Source: Hyphomicrobium sp.
GTDB taxonomy: Bacteria; Pseudomonadota; Alphaproteobacteria; Rhizobiales; Hyphomicrobiaceae
NCBI GenBank assembly: GCA_002928955.1
Contig: PERT01000023.1
Span: 1 to 51,270, forward strand
Reading direction: 5' to 3'
Length of the DNA stretch: 51,270 bases
The position numbers and the translations under genes are program-made. The notes beneath the pieces were generated by a model. That model saw only the letters and a program-made list of their open reading frames with translations, was not told the DNA's origin and searched no databases. Positions 15,579 to 25,017 of this stretch are shown here, one piece after another; the stretch's first letter is position 1, and each line of letters begins with the position of its first letter.

Positions 15579-18011
15579 CTACCCCCGGATTTCACCGCCG
15601 GTCGCTTTCTTGACGTCGGCAACGATTTTGGCAGAAATCGCCTCGATCTCCTTGTCGGTAAGCGTGGCCGAGACCGGTTGCAATGTTACCTCTATGGCGA
15701 CTGACTTCTTGCCTTCGGCCGCCAGTGCGCCGCCGTCGAACACGTCGAATACCGATACCGATTGAATAAGTGCCTTGTCTGCCCCGCTGGCGGCCTTCAC
15801 CACTTCGCCGGCCGCCACCTTACGGTCGAGCACGAACGCGAAGTCGCGCTTCAACGGCAAAAGGTCGGCGGCGGCGAGTTGCGGACGTGCCCTGCTCTTT
15901 TTCTTCTCGGGCGGAAGCGCTTCGAGGAAGATCTCGAACGCCACCACGGGAGCCGCCACGTCGAGCGCCTTCAGCGCATCAGGGTGCAACTCACCGAAAA
16001 GAGCGAGCACGGCCTTTGGCCCGAGCCGCAACGTACCTGAACGCCCGGGGTGGAACCAGGCCGGGCAGTCGCGCGTGATCTGCGCTTTGGCCGGGTCAAG
16101 GCCGAGGGCTGCGATAACGGCAAGCGCGTCGGCCTTGGCATCGAATTCGTTGGCCAAGTCCGCTTTCCCGTCCCAATTGCGGCCAATGCCCGTGGTGCGC
16201 GCGGTTCCAGCGCGGACGCCGGCGGCAGCGATGAACTGATCGCTCTCGGTGTCGCCGCGATAGGCTTGCCCCAGTTCGAACAGGGCGACGTCGGCCATCC
16301 CCCGGTTGCGGTTGCGTTCGACCGCCGCGAGCAGGCCCGGCAGCAGGCTCGGCCGCATCGAGGCAAGATCGGTCGAAATCGGATTGGCAAGCTCGAGTTC
16401 CTCCGATCCGCCTCCAAACGCTTCCGCCTGATGCCGCGGTAGAAACGACCACGTCACCGCTTCAACCATGCCGCGTGCGGCAAGCGTGCGGCGTGCGCGG
16501 CGCGTGCGCTTCTGCCGCTCGGTGAGGACGGGGCCGGTGACGCCGTGGAGGCGCGGCAGTGGCGTTGCCGTCACGCGATCGAGGCCGGCAATGCGAATGA
16601 CCTCTTCGACCAGATCCGCCGCGCCATGGATGTCAGGGCGCCAGGACGGCACGCCGACGCTGAGCTTGCTGCCTTTTCCGGTAATGGTGAACCCGAGGGC
16701 CTCGAAAATCGCCTTGATTTCGCCTTCCGGTAGTTTGACGCCTGTGAGTTTCTCGACGCGGGCAAAGTCGAAGCCGATCGATCGCGCCTTGTCGGGCACG
16801 CCGCCGGCGACGCGGGACTTCGACGGTGTGCCGCCGCAGAGCTTCAGGATCATCTGGGTTGCGAGGTCAAGGCCGGGCATGACCGTTTGCGGATCGACGC
16901 CGCGCTCGAAGCGGTAGCGCGCGTCCGTCACCAGACCCGCCTTGCGTCCGGTGGAAGCTGTGCGCAGCGGATCAAACCACGCGCTCTCGATCAGCACGTT
17001 GGTGGTCGAATCCGTGCTCCCCGACGCCTCGCCGCCCATGATGCCGCCGAGCCCCAATGGTCCGCTCTGATCGGCGATCACGCACATGGACTCGTCGATC
17101 ACGTGCTCCTTGCCGTCGAGCCCCACGAATTTTTCGTTGGCTCGTCCGAGCCGCGCCACGACCGCGCCCTTGATCTTGTCGGCGTCATAGACGTGCAGCG
17201 GTCGGCCAAGATCGAAGGAAATATAGTTGGTCACGTCCACGAGCGCGTTGATGGGGCGCAGCCCGATGGCCTTCAGGCGGTTCTGGAGCCAGTCGGGTGA
17301 CGGACCGTTCTGCACGCCCTTGACGTACCGGCCGGCGAACACCGGGCAGGCGTCAGCGCTGTCCTTGTCGAACGCGAGCTTGATCTCGATTGGGCAGTCC
17401 TTCGCACCCTCGACGCCGGTGATCCGGGGCTCGTGCTTCAGGGTGCCGAGACCAGCGGCTGCGAGATCACGCGCGATACCGCGCACGCCGGTGCAGTCGG
17501 GCCGGTTTGGCGTCAGCTTGACCTCGAATACGGGATCAGAAAGTCCCAGTACGTCGATGTAGCGCTGGCCGATCCTGTCTGAGTGCTCGACGGGCACGTC
17601 GATGATGCCATCTCCGTCACCGGTCAGTTTCAACTCGCTGAGCGAGCACAACATGCCGTTCGAGACGATGCCACGAACGGGCTTTTTCTCCAGCGTGATC
17701 CCCGACCCGGGAATGAAGGTTCCGAGTGGCGCGAAAACGGCAAGCATGCCTTCGCGGCAATTGGGCGCCCCGCACACGACTTCGACGGGTGGCTGGCCTT
17801 TCCCTATCTCGACCTGGGTGACGCGCAGCCTGTCGGCATTCGGGTGCTGCTTGGCCTCGACCACGCGCGCGACGGTGAACGCGCCTAGCGCCTTGCCTGG
17901 GTCCTCCACCCCTTCGACCTCAAGCCCGATGGCCGACAGCTTGGTCGCGATCTCGTCGACCGTGGCCTTTGTCTTGAGATGATCCTTGAGCCAGGAGAGC
18001 GTAAATTTCAT
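15579..18011 (-). CDS. pheT: Phenylalanyl-tRNA synthetase beta subunit
   Basis: The 810-aa protein is full length for the family. Domains in order are the N-terminal MKFTLSWLKDHL, an EMAP/OB tRNA-binding domain (about 40-150; HPNADRLRVTQVEIG, VCGAPNCREGM), the B3/4 editing domain (about 210-390; INALVDVTNYISFDLGRPLHVYDA), B5, a catalytic-like core, and the FDX-ACB anticodon-binding domain (about 715-808; DLLPLKRDFAFVLD). It pairs with PheS as an alpha2-beta2 enzyme charging tRNA-Phe. Unusually, a membrane-protein gene sits between pheS and pheT. Confidence 0.97.
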   Translation of the reverse strand: MKFTLSWLKDHLKTKATVDEIATKLSAIGLEVEGVEDPGKALGAFTVARVVEAKQHPNADRLRVTQVEIGKGQPPVEVVCGAPNCREGMLAVFAPLGTFIPGSGITLEKKPVRGIVSNGMLCSLSELKLTGDGDGIIDVPVEHSDRIGQRYIDVLGLSDPVFEVKLTPNRPDCTGVRGIARDLAAAGLGTLKHEPRITGVEGAKDCPIEIKLAFDKDSADACPVFAGRYVKGVQNGPSPDWLQNRLKAIGLRPINALVDVTNYISFDLGRPLHVYDADKIKGAVVARLGRANEKFVGLDGKEHVIDESMCVIADQSGPLGLGGIMGGEASGSTDSTTNVLIESAWFDPLRTASTGRKAGLVTDARYRFERGVDPQTVMPGLDLATQMILKLCGGTPSKSRVAGGVPDKARSIGFDFARVEKLTGVKLPEGEIKAIFEALGFTITGKGSKLSVGVPSWRPDIHGAADLVEEVIRIAGLDRVTATPLPRLHGVTGPVLTERQKRTRRARRTLAARGMVEAVTWSFLPRHQAEAFGGGSEELELANPISTDLASMRPSLLPGLLAAVERNRNRGMADVALFELGQAYRGDTESDQFIAAAGVRAGTARTTGIGRNWDGKADLANEFDAKADALAVIAALGLDPAKAQITRDCPAWFHPGRSGTLRLGPKAVLALFGELHPDALKALDVAAPVVAFEIFLEALPPEKKKSRARPQLAAADLLPLKRDFAFVLDRKVAAGEVVKAASGADKALIQSVSVFDVFDGGALAAEGKKSVAIEVTLQPVSATLTDKEIEAISAKIVADVKKATGGEIRG

Positions 18012-18051
18012 GGAGTTCTGCCTCGATTTACCGGTTCACCGCAAGTGGCCG

Positions 18052-18612
18052 TCATTTCACGTTGGGCGGCGGGCCCGTTTCCACGCCGGTTACCCTTTTC
18101 GCCTGATGGATCTTCGCCCACATGTAGGCGAAGGAGAACACGATGCGGATCAGCGTCAATCCGTAATACATGCGGAAGACGAAGCAATACCAGACGAACC
18201 AGCGGTTCTTGCGGTTCATGGAGAGCTCGGTGACGGAGAGGTCGAAGTGTTCCATGACATCGAAGAACCCGCCGCGGAGCACCAGGTCGAAGGCGAAGAT
18301 CGTGGTGCTGACCGGGCCTCCTGCGACGGGCCTGCGGTCGCGATCAGAGAACAATTCGGCGCCGTCGGATTGCAACATCAGGCAGCTGACGACGAACAGC
18401 ACCAGGAACACCAGCATCGAGATGCCCATGGAGCGGTAGTATATGAGGGCGTGCCGCAAGGTTTCGCGTGAGAAGCCGTATTGGACCCACTGTTCCAACT
18501 CCTCGTGCTTGCGGTCGTGGAAGAACCACGTCAGCACAGCGATCACGGCCATGGCGATCGCGAGCCCGATCGCGAACAGGACCGGCACGGAAAGGTTTGA
18601 TACCGCCAGCAT
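18052..18612 (-). CDS. Unrecognised membrane protein between pheS and pheT
   Basis: I do not recognise the family. The 186-aa product has hydrophobic segments at about 8-28 (VPVLFAIGLAIAMAVIAVL), 64-82 (GISMLVFLVLFVVSCLML) and 138-165. A soluble stretch (about 85-135) contains FDLVLRGGFFDVMEHF. The ATG start at 18612 gives MLAVSNLSVPV. Spacing to pheS is 27 nt and to pheT 40 nt, so it is co-transcribed with both subunit genes. Confidence 0.75.
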   Translation of the reverse strand: MLAVSNLSVPVLFAIGLAIAMAVIAVLTWFFHDRKHEELEQWVQYGFSRETLRHALIYYRSMGISMLVFLVLFVVSCLMLQSDGAELFSDRDRRPVAGGPVSTTIFAFDLVLRGGFFDVMEHFDLSVTELSMNRKNRWFVWYCFVFRMYYGLTLIRIVFSFAYMWAKIHQAKRVTGVETGPPPNVK

Positions 18613-18639
18613 TACACGGTCATGCGGCCCGCTCCCGCG

Positions 18640-19737
18640 TCAGGACGACAGACCGCCGCCAAGCGTCGGCTGGTCGAGGATCGAGAAGCCGTAGTGGCGA
18701 AGCCATTTCAGATCACCGGCGAAAAACGGGCGCAGATCGGGGATGCCGTATTTCAACATGGCCATGCGATCGAGCCCCATGCCGAAGGCGAAGCCCTGGT
18801 ATGTCTCGGGATCGAGGCCGCAATTGCGCAGAACGTTGGGATGCACCATCCCGCAACCGCCGATCTCCAGCCATTCGCCTGGCTTTCCGAGTGCGCCCTT
18901 GTCGATGTCGATCTCCATCGAAGGCTCGGTGAACGGGAAGTGGCTGGCACGGAAGCGCATGGTCACAGTGTCGACCTCGAAGAACGCCTTGCACATTTCC
19001 TCAAGCACCCACTTCAAGTGCCCCATGTGTGTCGTCTCGTCGATGACGAGGCCCTCGATCTGATGAAACATCGGGGTGTGAGTCTGGTCGCTGTCGCAAC
19101 GGTAGACGCGGCCCGGCGCGATAATGCGAATGGGCGGCTTCTGGCCGAGCATGGTACGGATCTGCACGGGGCTCGTATGCGTGCGAAGCACCAGAGGTGC
19201 GGCGTTCGAGCCGGGTTTGGTCTTCAAATAGAATGTATCGTGCTCTTGTCGGGCCGGATGCTCGGCCGGGATGTTGAGCTTGGTAAAATTATAGTCGTCG
19301 CTCTCTATGTCGGGGCCTTCGGCGACCTTGAAGCCCATATCGGCGAAGATCTCGATGCACTCGTCGAGCACTTGCGACACGGGATGAATGCGGCCCTGCG
19401 CTTCTGGCCCAACCCGCACCGGCAAGGTGATATCGGAGTGCTCGTTGGCGAGCCTTGCGGCAAGTGCCGCGACTTCAAGGGTCGCCTTCTTCTGATCAAG
19501 TGCTTCGCTGACAGCCGCCTTGACGTTATTGACTGCTTGCCCGAACGCCTTTCGCTGATCGGCCGGCATCGCGCCCAGCTTGGCCATCAATTCGGATATG
19601 CGGCCCTTTTTGCCGAGCGCCGAAACGCGAACGGCATCGAGGGCGCCGAGATCCATCGCCTTGGCCACGTCATTCAGGAGTTCGCTCTCCAGCGCGCTGA
19701 GATCGATAGCGCTGGGATCGGCAGCCGTATCAGCCAT
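18640..19737 (-). CDS. pheS: Phenylalanyl-tRNA synthetase alpha subunit
   Basis: The 365-aa class II synthetase subunit activates Phe. It has an N-terminal coiled-coil arm (about 1-100; [20 protein letters not shown]). Motif 2 is [13 protein letters not shown] ... [20 protein letters not shown], and the Phe-binding stretch is [12 protein letters not shown]. Motif 3 lies in [22 protein letters not shown]. It is third in the minus-strand order infC-rpmI-rplT-pheS. A small hairpin (19827-19845, no T-tract) lies between rplT and pheS. Confidence 0.97.
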   Translation of the reverse strand: MADTAADPSAIDLSALESELLNDVAKAMDLGALDAVRVSALGKKGRISELMAKLGAMPADQRKAFGQAVNNVKAAVSEALDQKKATLEVAALAARLANEHSDITLPVRVGPEAQGRIHPVSQVLDECIEIFADMGFKVAEGPDIESDDYNFTKLNIPAEHPARQEHDTFYLKTKPGSNAAPLVLRTHTSPVQIRTMLGQKPPIRIIAPGRVYRCDSDQTHTPMFHQIEGLVIDETTHMGHLKWVLEEMCKAFFEVDTVTMRFRASHFPFTEPSMEIDIDKGALGKPGEWLEIGGCGMVHPNVLRNCGLDPETYQGFAFGMGLDRMAMLKYGIPDLRPFFAGDLKWLRHYGFSILDQPTLGGGLSS

Positions 19738-19874
19738 GCGTGCGCACCTCTTGCGTCGTCTCCGGGTGCGTCCCGGGGATCCACTGTATCATTCTCCGGT
19801 TCCGGGAGCGCGCTGCAGAGATGGGCCCTCGGGACGAGCCCGAGGTTGACAAACCTGGGGTCGGCTCAGAGTGC

Positions 19875-20243
19875 TCAGGCTGCCTTGCCGCCTGCGGCCG
19901 ACGACGCCTTGTCGACAAGTGCCTTGAAGGCGGCGGCGTCCTTCACCGCTATGTCGGCCAGCACCTTGCGATCGACTTCGATGCCGAGCTTGGTCAACCC
20001 GTCGATAAATCGGCCGTAGGTGAGGCCATGCTCGCGGGTGGCGGCGTTGATGCGCTGGATCCAAAGTGCGCGGAAGTTACGCTTGCGGCGCTTGCGGTCG
20101 CGGAACTGATACTGGAGCGCCTTCTCCACCGCCTGCTTGGCGACGCGGATTGTGCTCTTGCGACGGCCATAATAGCCTTTCGCGGCCTTAAGAACTTTCT
20201 TGTGCTTGGCGTGGGCGGTAACGCCACGTTTGACGCGGGCCAT
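19875..20243 (-). CDS. rplT: 50S ribosomal protein L20
   Basis: The 122-aa basic protein matches L20: [60 protein letters not shown] and [20 protein letters not shown]20 binds 23S rRNA early in large-subunit assembly. An Ala-rich C-terminus slightly extends the usual 118 aa. ATG 20243 has GGAG 7-10 nt upstream. It follows rpmI after 101 nt. Confidence 0.97.
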   Translation of the reverse strand: MARVKRGVTAHAKHKKVLKAAKGYYGRRKSTIRVAKQAVEKALQYQFRDRKRRKRNFRALWIQRINAATREHGLTYGRFIDGLTKLGIEVDRKVLADIAVKDAAAFKALVDKASSAAGGKAA

Positions 20244-20344
20244 GGGAGGAAACTCCTCGAAAAGTTAGTTCAAGATCCAGTTACTAGGACTCTCGGAACT
20301 CAGCCGCTTCCTCTAGGGAAGCATTCCAGCTCCGATCAAAATTC

Positions 20345-20545
20345 CTAGCGGGCGTAGGGCATGTACTTCTTGACGATCATCGCGTCGGAGTCGTTCAGCA
20401 CCATCGTGCCGCGCGCCTTCTGGATGAACTTCGCTGTCCGCTTGATCATGCCGTGGCGTTTGCCCTGGGCAGCTGCCTTGACCTTCCCCGTCCCAGTCAT
20501 CTTGAAGCGCTTTTTGGCGCCGCTTTTGGTCTTCATCTTGGGCAT
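20345..20545 (-). CDS. rpmI: 50S ribosomal protein L35
   Basis: The 66-aa protein starts [20 protein letters not shown] and contains [19 protein letters not shown], the L35 pattern. It is part of the large-subunit rRNA scaffold. The ATG at 20545 is chosen because family members begin MPKMKTxSGAKKR. GGAG sits 7 nt upstream. An in-frame extension to 20725 has no family match. Confidence 0.96.
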   Translation of the reverse strand: MPKMKTKSGAKKRFKMTGTGKVKAAAQGKRHGMIKRTAKFIQKARGTMVLNDSDAMIVKKYMPYAR

Positions 20546-20715
20546 TTTGCTCTCCTGACGTTCGTGCGCGGCCTCGCCCCGGACAATAGACAAATCGATT
20601 GTCCAACCCTCGGAACGCCACAACTCTGCTTTTTCCGCCCCGATAGCGGTTGAGCAGGCCGGCCGTTTCAAAGGGATGCTTTTTTGCGAAATCCGCTGGA
20701 TATACAAAAGCATAA

Positions 20716-20747
20716 GAACCGCCACGGCATGCCCTGCCGGGCGGCTC
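20716..20747 (-). terminator. Hairpin between infC and rpmI (terminator or attenuator)
   Basis: Read on the minus strand, GAGCCGCC pairs with GGCGGTTC, and inside it CGGCA pairs with TGCCG. That gives about 13 bp with a 5-nt loop, followed by TTATGCTTTTG. It lies 75 nt after the infC stop and 171 nt before rpmI. The interrupted T-tract suggests partial termination or attenuation, which fits the long 276-nt gap in an operon that is usually compact. Confidence 0.55.
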
Positions 20748-20821
20748 TGAGAAGGGTTATAATGAGATCGTGACGGCTGCGCAACAGAAGAGACCGAAAG
20801 TTTGAAGCCCTGAAGGCCACG

Positions 20822-21361
20822 TCACTTCGGCGATAACACCATGACCATCTGCTTGCCCTCGAAGCGTGGCTCGCTCTCGACCTTGGCGATCGCCTCAGTG
20901 TCGACCTTTACGCGCTTGAGAACGTCCATGCCAAGATGTTGGTGGGCCATTTCACGGCCACGGAACCGCAACGTCACTTTGACCTTGTCGCCTTCCTCGA
21001 AGAAGCGGCGGATTGCGCGCATCTTCACGTCATAGTCGTTATCGTCGATGCCCGGTCGCATCTTGATCTCTTTGATCTCGACAATTTTCTGGTTCTTGCG
21101 GGCTTCGGCCGCCTTCTTCTGTTCCTGGAACTTGAACTTTCCGAAGTCGAGGATCTTACAGACCGGCGGCTCGGCATCGGGCGAGATCTCAACCAAGTCG
21201 AGACCAGCCGTCGTTGCTCGCTCCATCGCGTCGAATTTGCTCACGACGCCAACGTTCTGGCCATTCTCGTCGATCAGCCGCACTTCGCGGGCGCGGATGG
21301 CATCGTTGATCCGGGGGCCGGACTGCTCGCGCTCTGGCGCGCCCCTCATTGGTCTACGGAT
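20822..21361 (-). CDS. infC: Translation initiation factor IF-3, probable ATC start
   Basis: IF-3 keeps 30S subunits free and proofreads start codons. The N-domain ([39 protein letters not shown]), the linker ([16 protein letters not shown]) and the C-domain ([35 protein letters not shown]) are complete. The first ATG (21349) is badly placed. The good Shine-Dalgarno AAGGAG (21369-21374) is 7 nt before an in-frame ATC at 21359-21361, giving I-R-R-P-M-R-G. Rhizobial IF-3 proteins begin with the same RRP stretch, and infC is known for AUU/AUC/AUA starts that allow autoregulation. I therefore set the start at 21361. Confidence 0.92.
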   Translation of the reverse strand: MRRPMRGAPEREQSGPRINDAIRAREVRLIDENGQNVGVVSKFDAMERATTAGLDLVEISPDAEPPVCKILDFGKFKFQEQKKAAEARKNQKIVEIKEIKMRPGIDDNDYDVKMRAIRRFFEEGDKVKVTLRFRGREMAHQHLGMDVLKRVKVDTEAIAKVESEPRFEGKQMVMVLSPK

Positions 21362-21368
21362 GTTCTTT

Positions 21369-21374
21369 CTCCTT
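21369..21374 (-). promoter_or_regulatory. Shine-Dalgarno that fixes the ATC start of infC
   Basis: AAGGAG on the minus strand, with a 7-nt spacer to the ATC codon at 21361-21359. The spacer to the next candidate, ATG 21349, would be 19 nt. Confidence 0.75.
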
Positions 21375-21577
21375 AAGTGGTTTCGGACAGAAGGCCGGTT
21401 GGCGACTAAAGTGTTGAGGACGCATCCCGACCAGAATGCGGCTCAAAAGAGCCTAAGGCGATCAGAATTGGGAAGAATGCGACCGAAGTCAAGCGCTGCG
21501 CGGCCTGGCGGCGGGCTTGATGCCGCAATCCTGTGGGCAGGGAAGCTTGTGCAACACGATCTGTGCCGCGCGCTACA

Positions 21578-22318
21578 CTAACGCCAGTGCTCGGCGATCC
21601 ATGGCGTTGGACGCACGTGTTTGTACAATTTCTTCCATGCTGCCGTCACCGGCCATTTGCCGTCGCGCGCTTCGTCCGGGTCGGGTTTGCCCGTAAACGC
21701 GACCAGACGCACGCCGGCCGGCAGCTTGGGGGTTATGAAGAAGCGCATCGGCCAGCCGGGCAGCAGCGAATGCTTGAAGCTGACGCACCAGTCCCCGGGC
21801 CAGAACACCATGTCGTGCGCTTCACCCGAAATGTACTTCTGCGAATTACGGTACTTCGCGAGGTATTGCTCCGGGTCGCGGTTGAAATTCTCGAAGATGT
21901 AAGTCATCTGGCCGACCGGGAAGCGATAGACCGTGGTGTTGCCGACCCTCAGCTCTGGTTCCGACCAATTCTTCGCGACGCAATAGCGGCCGGGCTCGAA
22001 ATCGAAGAACGGATCGATGGAGCCGGTGATGACCACGTCGAGATCGACGAACAGCACGTCGCCCGAAAGATCGAGCAGGGGCTGCTGATAGAGCGACAGC
22101 TTGCGCCAGCCGAGTCGCGACACACGGTCGGGGATGTTTTGAAACGCCGGCAGCGGAGCGGTGACCACGCACGGATCCACGCCTTTGGAATCATCGGTGA
22201 AACAGATCACCCGCGTCGGACGCGCCGTGTTCCGCCAGATCATCGATGCGAGGCGATTGACGTAATCGGCGCCGTAGCGCGTGCCCCATTTGATGCAGAT
22301 GACCGTCTGTTGCGCCAT
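21578..22318 (-). CDS. Putative glycosyltransferase (GT-A fold, DxD)
   Basis: The 246-aa protein begins MAQQTVICIKWGTRYGADYVNRL. It carries a DxD-type motif in DVLFVDLDVVITGSIDPFF, and then GNTTVYRFPVGQ, WPGDWCVSFKHSLLPGWPM and a terminal WIAEHW. This matches a family of uncharacterised rhizobial glycosyltransferases that resemble capsule or LPS sugar transferases; donor and acceptor are unknown. ATG 22318 is preferred; ATG 22336 (MGDVARM) is possible. It is last in a minus-strand group with a membrane protein and a GT4 enzyme. Confidence 0.8.
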   Translation of the reverse strand: MAQQTVICIKWGTRYGADYVNRLASMIWRNTARPTRVICFTDDSKGVDPCVVTAPLPAFQNIPDRVSRLGWRKLSLYQQPLLDLSGDVLFVDLDVVITGSIDPFFDFEPGRYCVAKNWSEPELRVGNTTVYRFPVGQMTYIFENFNRDPEQYLAKYRNSQKYISGEAHDMVFWPGDWCVSFKHSLLPGWPMRFFITPKLPAGVRLVAFTGKPDPDEARDGKWPVTAAWKKLYKHVRPTPWIAEHWR

Positions 22319-22404
22319 CCGGGCCACATCTCCCATGCTTGCCAGCCCAATGTTTGTAAGCCCGCTCTTGCCGACCGCCTTGGTGCGGGCAAAGCGAAGA
22401 ACTG

Positions 22405-22908
22405 TCAATGGCGGCTGTGAGCAGAGTGATGCCGGCAAACCAGCCAAAAGACGAGGCCGTTCAGAACAGCGATCCCAAGGGCGGCTGGAGGAACGACAGT
22501 CCAACCGCTATCGCCGCCGTAGCGGAGGCTCCACCAGATTTTCAGCAAACATGCGGCATTCGCAATAAGCAGCCCGATGCGCCACGAACGAGCCCAGAAC
22601 GCCATGGCCAAGCCCGCCAGAAAGGCCGGGACCGAAAGCGCGAATAGGATCTTCAATGGCGTCCAGGGTGCGATGAGATATTGCCGCTCAAAGTCGAGAA
22701 ATGCGGCCGCACGCGGATCCGGTACAGCGGGGGCCGGAAACCATGCCATGCTGGTCGCCAGCGCGATGATCGTTGCAGCCAGACCGGTTCGGCTTCGCCG
22801 CCACGCGAAATAACAATACGGCAGGAGGAGCAGCGGTCTGACATACCAGCTGAGGGGGTTGTGGTGCCTGGCCCATGCCCAGTCTGCCACGTCGTGAATG
22901 AGTTCCAT
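22405..22908 (-). CDS. Hypothetical membrane protein
   Basis: The 167-aa protein starts MELIHDVADWAWARHHNPL and has about five hydrophobic segments (PLLLLPYCYFAW, AATIIALATSMAWF, LKILFALSVPAFLAGLAMAF, IGLLIANAACLLKIWW, ALGIAVLNGLVFWLV). No family motif is recognised. It is 37 nt downstream of the GT4 gene and 86 nt upstream of the DxD glycosyltransferase, so a surface-glycan link is inferred from position only. Confidence 0.75.
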   Translation of the reverse strand: MELIHDVADWAWARHHNPLSWYVRPLLLLPYCYFAWRRSRTGLAATIIALATSMAWFPAPAVPDPRAAAFLDFERQYLIAPWTPLKILFALSVPAFLAGLAMAFWARSWRIGLLIANAACLLKIWWSLRYGGDSGWTVVPPAALGIAVLNGLVFWLVCRHHSAHSRH

Positions 22909-22945
22909 GTTTGGGTCCGGTGACCAACTGCGGCAATCTCGCGCC

Positions 22946-24157
22946 CTATGAGCGCAACGTGCCCAAGAAGGTGGTTTCGAGGCTGCTGCCCAGAAGTAGC
23001 TCGTCGTAGACGGCGAGGGTCTGGCGTTGCAGCTCGCGCGTCGTGAAGCGGCCGGTGACGAACGCCCGCGCGCGGTCGCCGATCGCTGTCCGTTCGCCAG
23101 GGGCGAGAGCGAGCGCGGATGCCAGGGCCTCGGCGAGTGCCGCGGCGTCTCCGGGCGGTACCAGCCAGCCGGTCGATGGCGCGCTGGGCGCCGCGGGCTC
23201 CGCCACCAATGTTTCCGGCAGCGCGCCGATCCGCGTCAGAATCACCGGGCAGCGCATGGCCTGGGCCTCTGCCGACGAACGGCCAAAGCCTTCCGGCTCG
23301 GTCGACACCAGCAGCCCGATGTGTGCCATGGCGAAGGCCGCCGGGACGTCCTCGACGTGACCGACGATCTTGACGGCTTCGGTCAGCCCGGCGGCGGCGA
23401 TCGCCCCTTGCAATTCCGCGACATATCCGTCGCGGCCTTGTGAATCGCCCGCGAACACCACGACGGCGTCACCGAGCCGTCCGCTGGCTTTCAAGCGGCG
23501 GGTGGCGTCGATAACCACGCTTTGACCCTTGAGCGGAGTCACGCGCGCCATATGCAGGATCACCCGGGCATCCTTCGGTATCTGCCACTTCGACCGCAGG
23601 CCCGCGATTCGCTCGGTGCTCACCTTCGCCGGATCGAAGCGGGTGAGATCGACGCCGCGATAGACGATGCGGATCCGGTTGTCGGGCGCCCCATAGCGCG
23701 TGCGTATGGACTGCGCTGTGTAATCGGAATTGGCTATGACGATGTCGGAACGCGCCATCACGCTGTTATAGAGGTTCTTGATGCGTCCGCGCTCGCTGTA
23801 AGCTCCGTGGTAGGTGGTAACGAAGGGGATCCTGGTCTTTTGAACCGCAAGCAGTGCGCTCCAGGCAGGTGCCCGGCTGCGGGCATGGATCAGGTTGACA
23901 CCCTCGGCGCCGATGACGTGCGCAAGAGCATAGCCGTTCGAAATAACGCGCGCCGGGTTCTTGGTGGCAGCCGGAAATCGCATGAACTCGCCACCGAGCC
24001 GTATAATACGCTCCTCCAGCCGCCCACCCTCGGACAACACAAGCGCCCGTCCGCCGCCGGCTACGACAGCTTCGGTTACTTCGAGCGTGGTCATCTCGGC
24101 GCCACCGGCATCGAGATGTGGGATCAGTTGCAGTATGGTGGGACGCGCATGGGCCAC
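22946..24157 (-). CDS. GT4-family glycosyltransferase
   Basis: The 403-aa GT-B fold enzyme has an N-domain acceptor loop (LQLIPHLDAGGAEMTTLEV) and the middle motif NRIRIVYRGVDLTRF. The C-domain donor site is HMARVTPLKGQSVVIDA, with the E-x7-E motif in EPEGFGRSSAEAQAM. Family members transfer hexoses from nucleotide sugars to lipid-linked glycans. GTG 24157 is the start, with GGAG 7 nt upstream. It heads the minus-strand glycan group and is divergent from the hydrolase at 24217. Confidence 0.92.
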   Translation of the reverse strand: MAHARPTILQLIPHLDAGGAEMTTLEVTEAVVAGGGRALVLSEGGRLEERIIRLGGEFMRFPAATKNPARVISNGYALAHVIGAEGVNLIHARSRAPAWSALLAVQKTRIPFVTTYHGAYSERGRIKNLYNSVMARSDIVIANSDYTAQSIRTRYGAPDNRIRIVYRGVDLTRFDPAKVSTERIAGLRSKWQIPKDARVILHMARVTPLKGQSVVIDATRRLKASGRLGDAVVVFAGDSQGRDGYVAELQGAIAAAGLTEAVKIVGHVEDVPAAFAMAHIGLLVSTEPEGFGRSSAEAQAMRCPVILTRIGALPETLVAEPAAPSAPSTGWLVPPGDAAALAEALASALALAPGERTAIGDRARAFVTGRFTTRELQRQTLAVYDELLLGSSLETTFLGTLRS

Positions 24158-24216
24158 GGTCAGGCTCCGGCTGGCGACCGGAGCGGATCGCTGGGGTCGA
24201 CGGTGAGGGGTGTCTT

Positions 24217-25014
24217 ATGACGGGTGACGGGCAAGCGCAATTCCTCGAGGTAGGTGCGGGCGATAACATTCGCCGCATCGCCTATCTGGCACGGGCCAAA
24301 CCCGGCGCGCCCGGTCTGTTCTGGCTGTCGGGCTTCAAGTCGGACATGGCCAGCACCAAAGCGCAGGCACTTGCCGACTACGCCGCAGCACGCGGGCTCG
24401 GCGCAACCCGGTTCGATTACTCCGGACACGGTCTTTCGTCGGGCCGTTTCGAGGATGGTACGATCGGGCAATGGCTCGAGGAAGCCGTTGCCGTATTCGC
24501 TCAGCGGACGCTTGGACCGCAGGTCGTGATCGGCTCAAGCATGGGCGGACATATCGCGCTGTTGCTGCTCAAGATTCTCATGGCCAATCATCCCGACCAT
24601 GCGCGCCGCCTCAAATCGCTGGTGTTGATCGCGCCGGCTTGGGACATGACGGAAGAACTGATCTGGCAGCGCCTATCGTCAGCACAGCGGGAGCAACTCA
24701 TGTCATCCGGCGCGGTCCATCGCCCATCGGCCTACGGCGAGCCCTACGCCATCACGCGCAACTTGATCGAGGACGGCCGCAAGCATCTTCTCGCGCGCCA
24801 GCCGTTCGATCCCGGGCGCCCTGTTCTCATTCTGCAGGGGCTGCTTGATGCGGACGTGCCGTCGTCTCACACGCGCCAGCTCTTGGACTTCATCGAGGGC
24901 GGGCGGGTCGAAATCGAGGAGGTGCCCGATGGCGAGCACCGCCTTTCGCGGCCCGAGGATCTCGAGCGGCTGCTTAATCTTGTTGGCCGGGCAGTGGTTG
25001 CCGCACGATCCTGA
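24217..25014 (+). CDS. Alpha/beta hydrolase
   Basis: The 265-aa protein has the alpha/beta-hydrolase layout. An oxyanion-region strand is FWLSGFKSDM. FDYSGHGLSSG precedes the nucleophile elbow G-S-S-M-G (VVIGSSMGGHIALLL). The acid is in LLDADVPSSHT and the catalytic His in VPDGEHRLSRPEDL. It resembles short-chain esterases/thioesterases of the mycophenolic-acid-acyl-glucuronide esterase type (ABHD10-like); the substrate is unknown. Its stop is 3 nt from the convergent coiled-coil gene. Confidence 0.88.
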   Translation: MTGDGQAQFLEVGAGDNIRRIAYLARAKPGAPGLFWLSGFKSDMASTKAQALADYAAARGLGATRFDYSGHGLSSGRFEDGTIGQWLEEAVAVFAQRTLGPQVVIGSSMGGHIALLLLKILMANHPDHARRLKSLVLIAPAWDMTEELIWQRLSSAQREQLMSSGAVHRPSAYGEPYAITRNLIEDGRKHLLARQPFDPGRPVLILQGLLDADVPSSHTRQLLDFIEGGRVEIEEVPDGEHRLSRPEDLERLLNLVGRAVVAARS

Positions 25015-25017
25015 TCC

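Noticed and set aside
18622-20019. 465-aa plus-strand open frame
   Set aside because: It lies opposite pheS and rplT and has no domain pattern; a GC-rich codon-position shadow.
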